From Urbifossiella sp046350095 (lineage in GTDB: Bacteria > Planctomycetota > Planctomycetia > Gemmatales > Gemmataceae), in contig JAXMBA010000002.1 in NCBI GenBank assembly GCA_046350095.1, positions 1,550,001 through 1,614,000 of the forward strand: a DNA stretch of 64,000 nucleotides. Reading direction: 5' to 3'. The translations under genes were made by a program, and so were the position numbers. The notes below the pieces were generated by a model. That model made no database searches, was not told the origin of the DNA, and saw only the letters and a program-made list of their open reading frames with translations. Within the stretch, counting starts at the first letter, position 1, and the number at the start of each line of letters is the position of its first letter. Shown here one piece after another: positions 40,255-47,329 of the stretch.

Positions 40255-42558
40255 CTACCGCGCCCGCGGGGCTTCCACCTCCGCCCCCAGGCGCGCCAGC
40301 GCCCGGCGGGCGGCGACGACCGTCGGCGGGTCGTTGGGGAACTCGCGCAGCGCGTCCCGCAGCCGCGGCACCGCCGGCGCCGCCACGGGCAGCCCCACCG
40401 CCGCCGCCGCGTCCGCCGCCGCCACCCGCACCTCCGACTCGGCGTCGGTGATCAGCGGCACCAGCTTCGGGATCGCGTCCTTCGCTGCCGGGCCGAGCCG
40501 CGCCAGCGCCGCCGCCGCCCCCGCCTTCCCCGCCGGCGACGGGTCGCGTAGTACGCGCGTCAGCGCCGGCACGTCCGCCGCCGTCGGGCCGACCAGTTGC
40601 AGCGCCTCGGCGGCCGCGGCGCGGGCGTTGGGGTTGGGACTCGCGAGGTGCTCGCGGACCGTCGGCGCCGCCTTCGTCACGTCGCCGTCGAGGGCCGCGA
40701 GTGCCACCTTCGCCCACACGTTGACTCCGGGCATCCCCTTCTCGGCGACGACCTGCACGTCGGCACGCACGGCCTTCGCCCGCGGCCCGGCGGCCGCCAG
40801 CCCGCGCAGCGCCGCGAGCCGCGCCGCCACCTCCTGGTCGGTCCGCGACATCTTCGCCAGCGTCGCCGCCGCGTCGGGCGGGAGCGGGTCGAGCTTCCCG
40901 AGCGCCCGCGCCGCCGCGCACCGAACCCCCACATCACTCGCCCCCGCGGCGCGCTTCACGGCGCCGGCCACCTCGGCGGACGCGGGGTCGAGCGCCACCG
41001 CGGTGGCGATCAGCTTCTCGCGGAAGGCGGTGCCGGCGGCGCGGTCGGCGATCAGCGGCAGCATCGCCCCGACGGCCGCCTTCGCCCCCGGCCCCATCGC
41101 CGCGAGCGCGTTCACCAGCTGCTCCTGCACGCCGGGCTCGTCCTCCTTCGAGAGGGCGTCGCGGGCCGCGCCGGCGGCGGGCACGGCGGCCGGCCCCAGC
41201 TCTTCGAGAATCCCCGCCGCCCGGCCGCGCACCAGCGGCTCCGTGTCGCCCAGCGCCTTGCCGATCGCCGGCAGCTGTTTCACGCGCTCGGCCGGGGGCC
41301 GCGTGCGGACGAAGCCCAGCGCCGCGAACCGGGCGTCGGGCAGCGGCGAGTCGAGCTTGCCGAGCACGGCGGCGTGGTGCGTCGCGCCGGCCGGCCCCAT
41401 GCGGGCCACGGCGCCGATCGCCTCCGCGGCCACGCCGGGGTTCAGCGACGCCAGCGCGGCGCGGACCAGCGCGTCCACCTCGTCCGCCTTCTCGCCGACG
41501 CGGACGAGGGCGCCGCCGGCCTCCAGCGCGACGTTGGCGAAGTCGTCGGCCAGCGCCTTCCGCAGCGGCTCGGCGGCCTCCTTGGCGTCGGGGCCGAGGT
41601 CGCCGAGCAGCCGCGCCGCGTACTGGCGGACGAGCGGGTTGCCGTGAGCGAGCAGGTCGGCGGCCGGCTTCGCCGCGTGCTTGCCGCAGCTCCGCAGCGC
41701 CGGCCACAGCGCGAACTCCGGCGCGTCCAGCCGCACCACCTCGGTCTCGGCCTTCGTCGGGAAGCTGTCGCGGATGGCGGCGCCGACCGCCTCGCCGGTC
41801 TTGGCCGTGACGCCCTTGCCGTTCGCCGCCGTGATGCCGGACGCGGCCGCGGCGCGGACCAGCGGGTCGGCGTCGGCCAGGGCGCGGGCGAGCGTCGGCA
41901 CGGCGTCGGCGGGCACCTCGGGGAGCACGCCCACGATCTCGGCGGCGCGGCGCTTCGTGGCCTCGTTCTCGCTCGTGAGCAGCGGCACGAACGCCGCCAC
42001 GTCCGCGACGCCGACGCTGGCCACGGCGTCGAACGCGACGGCGGCGACTTTTGCGTCGGGGTCAGAACAGAGGCGTTGCAGCGACGGCGCGACCGGCTTG
42101 GCGGCCGGGCCGAGGAGGCCGAGCGTGTACGCCGTGTGCTCGCGGACGGCGGCGTCCTTGTCCACGAGGCCCTCGGCGAGGGCGCGGAGGCCGCGCTCCT
42201 TCAGCGCCGCCTCGCCCTTCGGGCCGCACCGGACGAGGAGCATCGCGGCCGCCTCGCGGGTGCTGCCGACGCGCTGCGGGTGGGTGGTGCCGGGGCCGTT
42301 CGTGGTGCGGTCGCGCAGCAACTCGACGACCGCGTCGATGACCGCGGGGTCGGCCTCGGCGAGCGCGGCCAGGTCGTCGCCGGCCTTGCGCTGCGGGTCG
42401 CCGCGCTTCGTCTTGAACTGCGTGAGGAGCCGGTCGCGCTCCGGCACCTCGGGCGCGGCCGCGGCGTCCGGCGCGCCGGCGTCGGCGGGCGGCGGCTCGG
42501 GCTTCTTCCCGCACCCGACGGCGGCGGCGAACGCGGCGGCGACAAGGAGGCGGCGCAT
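40255..42558 (-). CDS. HEAT-repeat lipoprotein
   Basis: This protein of 767 residues has a lipoprotein signal ending at VGCGK (Cys16). Nearly all of the rest consists of HEAT/PBS-lyase-type helical repeats, for example DKDAAVREHTAYTLGLLGP, DPDAKVAAVAFDAVASVG and DPLVRAAAASGITAANG, at intervals of about 35 residues. Such solenoids bind other proteins. It should be anchored to a membrane facing the periplasm. The partner is unknown. Divergent from it is a DUF454 gene. Confidence 0.88.
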   Translation of the reverse strand: MRRLLVAAAFAAAVGCGKKPEPPPADAGAPDAAAAPEVPERDRLLTQFKTKRGDPQRKAGDDLAALAEADPAVIDAVVELLRDRTTNGPGTTHPQRVGSTREAAAMLLVRCGPKGEAALKERGLRALAEGLVDKDAAVREHTAYTLGLLGPAAKPVAPSLQRLCSDPDAKVAAVAFDAVASVGVADVAAFVPLLTSENEATKRRAAEIVGVLPEVPADAVPTLARALADADPLVRAAAASGITAANGKGVTAKTGEAVGAAIRDSFPTKAETEVVRLDAPEFALWPALRSCGKHAAKPAADLLAHGNPLVRQYAARLLGDLGPDAKEAAEPLRKALADDFANVALEAGGALVRVGEKADEVDALVRAALASLNPGVAAEAIGAVARMGPAGATHHAAVLGKLDSPLPDARFAALGFVRTRPPAERVKQLPAIGKALGDTEPLVRGRAAGILEELGPAAVPAAGAARDALSKEDEPGVQEQLVNALAAMGPGAKAAVGAMLPLIADRAAGTAFREKLIATAVALDPASAEVAGAVKRAAGASDVGVRCAAARALGKLDPLPPDAAATLAKMSRTDQEVAARLAALRGLAAAGPRAKAVRADVQVVAEKGMPGVNVWAKVALAALDGDVTKAAPTVREHLASPNPNARAAAAEALQLVGPTAADVPALTRVLRDPSPAGKAGAAAALARLGPAAKDAIPKLVPLITDAESEVRVAAADAAAAVGLPVAAPAVPRLRDALREFPNDPPTVVAARRALARLGAEVEAPRAR

Positions 42559-42579
42559 GGCGGGCTCTTTCGGGGGCTC

Positions 42580-42585
42580 TAGAAT
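42580..42585 (+). promoter_or_regulatory. -10 box giving a leaderless DUF454 transcript
   Basis: TAGAAT lies 6 bases before ATG 42592, so transcription would begin at the start codon. No convincing -35 box is seen. The GTG at 42586 directly abuts this box and is therefore disfavoured as a start. Confidence 0.4.
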
Positions 42586-42591
42586 GTGTCG

Positions 42592-43008
42592 ATGGTAGCC
42601 GATCCCCCGCCCGGCGCGAAGCCGCCCGCCACCGGCCTGCGGCGCGGGCTGTACCTGACCGCGGGCGTCGGCTGCGTCGGGCTGGCGTACCTGGGGGCGC
42701 TGCTGCCGGGCCTGCCGACGACGCCGTGGGTGCTGCTGGCGAGCTGGTGCTTCGCCCGGTCGAGCCCGCGGATGCAGGCGTGGCTGCGGCGCTCACCGAT
42801 CTTCGGGGCGTTGCTCCGCGACTGGGACGAGCACCGGGGCATCCGGCGGCGGGTGAAGCTCGTGACCGCGGTGCTGATCGTGGGCGTGGTGTCGGCGAGC
42901 ATCCTGTCGGGGCGGCTACCGGTGTGGGCGCGGTGGGTGGTGGGCGGCTCGGCGGCGTGCGGGTTGTGCGTCGTGCTGTTCGTGGTGCCGACGGTCCGCG
43001 AGACCTGA
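42592..43008 (+). CDS. DUF454 (YbaN) family inner membrane protein
   Basis: This protein of 138 residues has the YbaN pattern: an N-terminal helix (LYLTAGVGCVGLAYLGALLPG), the family motif LPTTPWVLLASWCFARSSPRM, the amphipathic stretch WLRRSPIFGALLRDWDEHRGI, and two C-terminal helices. The role of the family is unknown. GTG 42586 would add two residues, but it touches the predicted -10 box. It converges on a zinc-ribbon gene with 5 bases between stops. Confidence 0.88.
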   Translation: MVADPPPGAKPPATGLRRGLYLTAGVGCVGLAYLGALLPGLPTTPWVLLASWCFARSSPRMQAWLRRSPIFGALLRDWDEHRGIRRRVKLVTAVLIVGVVSASILSGRLPVWARWVVGGSAACGLCVVLFVVPTVRET

Positions 43009-43013
43009 CGCGG

Positions 43014-43255
43014 CTACCCGAACACCCACATCACCGCGGCGACCAGCGCCAGCACCATCACCACCGCCACCCAGCCGCGCGGGCGCGCCGGCGCCGCGTC
43101 CTCGGCCGACAGGTACTTCCCGCAGCGCGGGCACTGCTCGGCGTCCTCGTACACGTCAGCCCCGCAATGGGGACACGGGACCGTCTCCGCGTCGTCGTCG
43201 CCGTCCTCCCCGTAGTCGTCCTCGTCCTCGTCTCGTCGTCGTCGTAGCGGGGCAT
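43014..43255 (-). pseudogene. Zinc-ribbon, single-helix protein, frameshifted near its start
   Basis: The 3' frame encodes DEDDYGEDGDDDAETVPCPHCG, then CPRCGKYLS and a C-terminal membrane helix (GWVAVVMVLALVAAVMWVF). Its only starts lie far upstream in repeat B2 or in the promoter. ATG 43255 begins MPRYDDDE in another frame and lies correctly after a TACAAT -10 box (43283-43288). One missing C on the plus strand at about 43232 (GTCCTCGTCTCGTC) would join the two into one acidic N-terminus. Similar small zinc-ribbon proteins are common in Gemmataceae. It may be mutated or an assembly error. Confidence 0.6.
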
Positions 43256-43303
43256 GGCGGCGTCCCTCGGGCGGCCCGGCCGATTGTAGCGACACAACGG
43301 TTC

Positions 43304-43412
43304 TTGAGCCCGGAGGGCGTCGGCGGTGACCCAAGGCGCTGAACGTTTCGGACGCCGCGGCAGGCCGCCCCGGGTTGCACCCGGGGCTACACGCCGTCGC
43401 CCTCCGGGCTCA
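43304..43412. repeat. Degenerate family B repeat, copy 2
   Basis: The ends TTGAGCCCGGAGGGCG (43304-43319) and its near inverse (to 43412) match repeat B1, as does the right-hand block GCAGGCCGCCCCGGG and the GAGCCGGG that follows both copies. The middle of the left arm differs completely, so the long pairing seen at 27461 is lost. It fills most of the 273-base gap before the YdjY gene. Confidence 0.75.
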
Positions 43413-43529
43413 AGCCCCGAGCCGGGTTGCCGACCTCCGCCGCACCCACCCGCGATTTGCGTTTGTGTTGGTTCCGCAACCGTCGGTAGTCTGATGGTAC
43501 GGGCCACGCCGCCCCCGGGAGCCGAACCC

Positions 43530-44324
43530 ATGACGCGAACCCTCTTCACCCTCGCCGCCGTGGCCGTGTTCGCCGCCGCGCCGGCGCTCGCCCCGTGGCC
43601 GGCCGCCGCGCAGCCGCCCGCCGCCAACCCCGACCCCCGGGCCAAGGACGCCGAGCCGCTGCCGCCGTACCCGAAGGCCGACCCCGGCTCGAAGGTGATC
43701 GAGGACCCGAAGCTCAAGGGGCTCGTCATCGAGCTGCTGCCCAACGGCACCCGCCGCGTCGGGTTCGTCGCCGAGGTGTGCCTGCGCGAGGGGCCGCTCG
43801 AGGTGTTCCTGTGCAAGCAGGGGACGAAGGAGCACGAGGCCGTGCTGCGGGCCGACTTCGACGCCGGCAAGATTCACGAGCTGCTGCTGCTCGCCGGCGC
43901 CACCCCCGGCACGCCGGCGCAGTTCGTGGACCCCAAGACCAACGAGCCGAAGTTCAAGGCGGCCACGGGCACGGCGGTGAAGATCCAGGTGACGTACCAG
44001 AAGGACAAGAAGGTGCACACGCACCCGGCGCAGGAGTGGGTGTGGAACTCGGCGAAGAAGCGGAACCTGGAGGCGCCGAACTGGGTGTTCGCCGGCAGCC
44101 AGCTGCTGAAGGACCCGGACCGGCCCGAGGCGCCGCCGTTCTACGCGGCCAACAGCGGCGAGGTGATCGCGCTGTCGAACTTCGCGTACTCGATGCTGGA
44201 GGTGCCGATGGAGATCAGCAAGGACGACGCCCAGCTGAACTACGAGGCGAAGACCGACCGCATCCCGCCGCTGTTCTCCCGCGTGTGGGTGGTGCTGGAG
44301 CCGGCGGCGGCGCCGAAGAAGTAG
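43530..44324 (+). CDS. Secreted YdjY-domain protein
   Basis: This protein of 264 residues has a signal peptide (MTRTLFTLAAVAVFAAAPAL). The mature part has the planctomycete YdjY pattern: GTRRVGFVAEVCLREGPLEV, then LCKQGTKEHEAVLRADFDA, HELLLLAGATPGTPAQFV, and VWNSAKKRNLEAPNWVFAG. These are beta-rich periplasmic domains of unknown role. The frame is open to 43326, but that region is repeat B2, so ATG 43530 is chosen. It is followed after 18 bases by an SDR gene. Confidence 0.82.
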   Translation: MTRTLFTLAAVAVFAAAPALAPWPAAAQPPAANPDPRAKDAEPLPPYPKADPGSKVIEDPKLKGLVIELLPNGTRRVGFVAEVCLREGPLEVFLCKQGTKEHEAVLRADFDAGKIHELLLLAGATPGTPAQFVDPKTNEPKFKAATGTAVKIQVTYQKDKKVHTHPAQEWVWNSAKKRNLEAPNWVFAGSQLLKDPDRPEAPPFYAANSGEVIALSNFAYSMLEVPMEISKDDAQLNYEAKTDRIPPLFSRVWVVLEPAAAPKK

Positions 44325-44342
44325 CCCGAGGCCGGGAGCGAC

Positions 44343-45089
44343 ATGGACCTGGGTTTGAGCGGCCAGGTGGCGGTGGTCGTCGGCGCCGCCAGCGGCCTCG
44401 GCCGCGCCATCGCGGACGCCTTCGCCGCGGAAGGGGCGCACGTCGCCCGCTGGGACATCGCCCCCGCCGCCGAGACGGTCGTGGACGCGACCGACTACGC
44501 CGCCGTCAGCCGCGCCGCGGGGCTGCTCGGGCGCGTCGATCACGTCGTGTACGCGGCCGCGGTCGGGTCGGGGAAGTTCGGCTTCCCGTTCTGGACGCTG
44601 ACGCCGGCCGACTGGCCGCGCGTCGTGGACGTAAACCTGATGGGCGCCGTGAACGTGGCCCACGCCTTCGCGCCGCGGCTCGCCGGGCAGCGATCCGGCA
44701 CGCTACTGTTCCTGGCGTCTGTGGCGGGGCAGAACGGCAGCCCGACCGACCCGCCGTACTCGGCCGCGAAGGCGGCGGTGCTCAACTTCACGAAGTGCGC
44801 CGCGAAGGACCTGGCGCCGTTCGGCGTGCGCGTGAACGCCCTCTGCCCCGGCATGGTGCAGACGCCGCTCAACCGCAGCGTGTGGCAGAGCTGGGCCGAC
44901 CGCCAGCCGCCCGAGGCGCGGCTCGACTACGAGACGTGGGCGGCGGAGAAGATTCGGCAGCTGGTGCCGCTGAACCGCTGGCAGACGCCCGCGGACATCG
45001 CGGCGATGGCGGTGTTCCTGGCGTCGCCGCGGGCGGCGAACGTGACCGGGCAGGCGGTCAACGTGGACGGCGGGTATGTGATGCACTGA
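44343..45089 (+). CDS. Short-chain dehydrogenase/reductase
   Basis: This cytoplasmic NAD(P)-dependent oxidoreductase of 248 residues has the cofactor motif GAASGLGRAIADAF near the N-terminus, the catalytic Ser in ASVAGQNGS, and the catalytic pair in YSAAKAAVLNF. The C-terminal ends ANVTGQAVNVDGGYVM, typical of FabG-like classical SDRs. The substrate is not evident. It lies between a YdjY gene and a GlcD-type oxidase, and may act on a hydroxy acid or polyol, but this is only a contextual guess. Confidence 0.88.
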   Translation: MDLGLSGQVAVVVGAASGLGRAIADAFAAEGAHVARWDIAPAAETVVDATDYAAVSRAAGLLGRVDHVVYAAAVGSGKFGFPFWTLTPADWPRVVDVNLMGAVNVAHAFAPRLAGQRSGTLLFLASVAGQNGSPTDPPYSAAKAAVLNFTKCAAKDLAPFGVRVNALCPGMVQTPLNRSVWQSWADRQPPEARLDYETWAAEKIRQLVPLNRWQTPADIAAMAVFLASPRAANVTGQAVNVDGGYVMH

Positions 45090-45106
45090 GCAGCCGAAGA
45101 CAGATT

Positions 45107-45209
45107 GGCCGCAAAAAAGCACAAAATGCACAAAAAGGAGACAGATCAAAACCTGAATTCAGTCTTGGCTCGGGTCTTCATTTTGTGCCTTTTGTGCCTT
45201 TTTGCGGCC
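45107..45209. repeat. A/T-rich inverted repeat after the SDR gene
   Basis: Arms 45107-45136 (GGCCGCAAAAAAGCACAAAA...) and 45180-45209 pair at 27 of 30 bases around a 43-base loop. The arm itself is internally repetitive (GCACAAAA twice). It starts 17 bases after the SDR stop and is far richer in A and T than the surroundings. It is similar in style, not in sequence, to the elements at 57312 and 61772. Confidence 0.88.
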
Positions 45210-45232
45210 ATCCCGTCCTTCTCCGCGGCCGC

Positions 45233-45238
45233 TACACT
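45233..45238 (+). promoter_or_regulatory. -10 box giving a leaderless GlcD-type transcript
   Basis: TACACT lies 6 bases before ATG 45245, so the transcript would start at or next to the initiation codon. No Shine-Dalgarno sequence is visible between. The -35 region is unclear. Confidence 0.35.
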
Positions 45239-45244
45239 TCCCCC

Positions 45245-46699
45245 ATGAGCACCACCGTTTCGCAGGCGCAGCTCGTCGCGCGCATGGCCGCCGTCGTCGG
45301 CGCCGACAACGTCCTCACCTCCGCCGCCGACCTCGCCGTCTACGAGTGCGACGGCTTCACCATCGAGAAGAACAAGCCCGAGGTCGTCGTCTTCCCCACG
45401 ACCACCGAGCAGATCGTCGGCATCGTCCGCGCCTGCAACGAGCTCGGCCTGCCGTTCCTCGCCCGCGGCGCCGGCACCAGCCTCGCCGGCGGCTGCGTCC
45501 CCGTCGGCGGCGGCGTCATGATCGGGCTGGCGCGCATGAAGCGCATCCTCGAGATCAACGTCCGCGACGGGTACGCGGTGGTCGAGCCGGGCGTCGTGAA
45601 CGTGTGGCTCACCAACGCCCTGAAGCCGTTCGGCTACCACTACGCCCCGGACCCGTCCAGCCAGGGCGCCTGCACCCTCGGCGGCAACGTCGCCACCAAC
45701 AGCGGCGGCCCGCACACCCTCAAGTACGGCGTCACCGTCAATCACGTCCTCGGCGTCGAGCTGGTGCTGCCCGACGGCCGCGTCGTCGTCACCGGCGGCC
45801 CCTGCGAGGACTCGCCCGGCTACGACCTCACCGGCACGATCGTGGGTTCGGAAGGCACGTTCGGCGTGGTGTCGAAGGTGTGGGTGCGGGTGACGAAGAA
45901 CCCCGAGGCGTACCGCACGCTTTTGGGCGTGTTCGACACCGTGGACCAGGCGACGAACACGATCAGCGACATCATCGGCGCCGGGATGGTGCCGGCGGCG
46001 CTGGAGATGCTCGACAACATGTTCATCGGGTCGATCGAGGCGGCGTACCGGCTCGGCTTCCCGCTGGACGCCGGCGCCCTGCTCATCATGGAGGCCGACG
46101 GCCTGGAGGCGGGGTTGCAGGCGGAGGCCGACAGCATGGAGGCGCTGGCGCTGAAGAACGGCGCCCGCGAGGTGCGGAAGGCGAACACGGAGGCGGAGCG
46201 CCTGGCGCTGTGGAAGGCGCGGAAGGGCGCGTTCGGCACGGTGGGCCGGCTCGGCTACCCGAGCTACTGCACGCAGGACGGCGTGGTGCCGCGGACGAAG
46301 CTGCCTGACATCATGCGGCACATCAAGGCGGTGTCGGAGAAGTACGGCGTGGGCATCGCCAACGTGTTCCACGCCGGCGACGGCAACATCCACCCGGTGC
46401 TGCTGTTCGACGAGCGCGACCCCGTTCAGACGCAGAAGGTGCTGGACGCGAGCCACGAGATCCTGGACGAGTGCATCCGCCTGGGCGGCAGCGTGACGGG
46501 CGAGCACGGCATCGGCGTGGAGAAGCTGGACTTCATGCCCAAGCTGTTCGGCGAGGCCGACCTGGCGTTCATGCTGCGGTTGCGGGTGGCGTTCAACCCC
46601 GAGAACCGGTGCAGCCCCGGGAAGCTGTTCCCGACCGCCGGCGGCTGCGCCGAGCCGAGCGCGTCGCTGGTGAAGCCGGGGAGAAGGGCGGCGGTGTGA
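45245..46699 (+). CDS. FAD-linked oxidase, GlcD / D-lactate dehydrogenase type
   Basis: This flavoprotein of 484 residues oxidises a 2-hydroxy acid such as glycolate or D-lactate. It has the FAD-binding type 4 domain (FLARGAGTSLAGGCVPVGGG, PDPSSQGACTLGGNVATNSGG) and the C-terminal FAD-oxidase domain (ANVFHAGDGNIHPVLLFD, GSVTGEHGIGVEKLDFM, FNPENRCSPGKLFPT). The companion subunits GlcE and GlcF are not adjacent. The frame is open far upstream, but the homology starts at ATG 45245, which follows a -10 box directly. The substrate is not certain. Confidence 0.9.
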   Translation: MSTTVSQAQLVARMAAVVGADNVLTSAADLAVYECDGFTIEKNKPEVVVFPTTTEQIVGIVRACNELGLPFLARGAGTSLAGGCVPVGGGVMIGLARMKRILEINVRDGYAVVEPGVVNVWLTNALKPFGYHYAPDPSSQGACTLGGNVATNSGGPHTLKYGVTVNHVLGVELVLPDGRVVVTGGPCEDSPGYDLTGTIVGSEGTFGVVSKVWVRVTKNPEAYRTLLGVFDTVDQATNTISDIIGAGMVPAALEMLDNMFIGSIEAAYRLGFPLDAGALLIMEADGLEAGLQAEADSMEALALKNGAREVRKANTEAERLALWKARKGAFGTVGRLGYPSYCTQDGVVPRTKLPDIMRHIKAVSEKYGVGIANVFHAGDGNIHPVLLFDERDPVQTQKVLDASHEILDECIRLGGSVTGEHGIGVEKLDFMPKLFGEADLAFMLRLRVAFNPENRCSPGKLFPTAGGCAEPSASLVKPGRRAAV

Positions 46700-46709
46700 G
46701 GGGGACGAG

Positions 46710-47039
46710 ATGAAGATCGGTTGCCACTGCGGCGCGGTGATCGTGGACCAGACCGACGACCTGCCGTACAAGGGGTACCTGATCCCGGACGAGGATTTCT
46801 ACGCTGTTTTCGACGCGCTCGATGACCAGGTGATTAACCCGGTCGCTGGTGGTTCATTGGACCGAGAAGCAGCCTACCACCTAGCCAGGCGTATCATCGG
46901 TCGGCCGGCTCGGCGGATGTGGCAGTGCGTGGCGTGCGGGCGGTTGTACATCGACGACCACAATCACCAGCTTCGGTGCTTCGTACCTGCTGACGACGAG
47001 CCGGATCGGGCCATTCTGCGCGGTTCGGCTATTTCGTAG
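46710..47039 (+). CDS. Small zinc-ribbon-like protein
   Basis: This cytoplasmic protein of 109 residues starts with CHCG and has a second pair CVAC about 80 residues later (MWQCVACGRLYIDDHNHQLR), which could together bind zinc. Between them is a helical segment (FYAVFDALDDQV, AAYHLARRIIG). Similar small proteins occur widely in Gemmataceae; their role is unknown. It starts 10 bases after the oxidase gene. Codon choice is somewhat less GC-biased than in the neighbours. Confidence 0.7.
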   Translation: MKIGCHCGAVIVDQTDDLPYKGYLIPDEDFYAVFDALDDQVINPVAGGSLDREAAYHLARRIIGRPARRMWQCVACGRLYIDDHNHQLRCFVPADDEPDRAILRGSAIS

Positions 47040-47101
47040 GTCGGGCCGAGTCTTCGAGGCCCGACGGGCGACACCGGCCGGCTTCGACGGCGTGGTGCCC
47101 C

Positions 47102-47320
47102 GGTTTTCAGGCCGAAGGCCTGGGAGCCCTCAGCCCAGGGCAAGGGTGCGCAGCACCCGCCGCCCTGGGTACGGGGTAGCAAACCACCCCGCAGGCTGAA
47201 GGCCTGCCAGCCGGCTCGCAGGCCTTCAGCCTGCAATGTCATTCGCACCCCGTACCCAGGGCGGCGGGCCTTCGGCCCTTGCCCTGGGCTGAGGGCTGTC
47301 ACCCCTTCGGGGTGAAAACC
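47102..47320. repeat. Nested palindromic element, family A copy 4
   Basis: This full-length copy of ~219 bases lies between two convergent genes. The left end has the CAGGCCGAAGGCCTG hairpin, whereas the right end carries CACCCC-TTC-GGGGTG, the reverse of the exchange seen in copy 1. The inner hairpin with arms GCAGGCTGAAGGCCTGC around CAGCCGGCTC is intact, as is the CCGCCCTGGGTACGGGG / CCCCGTACCCAGGGCGG pair. It ends 10 bases before the dcuC-like stop. Confidence 0.93.
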
Positions 47321-47329
47321 AAGACGCGC

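Noticed and set aside
2372..47320. Family A elements as intrinsic terminators
   Set aside because: The outer stems carry T's before and A's after the hairpin on both strands, so no U-tract follows the stem in the RNA.
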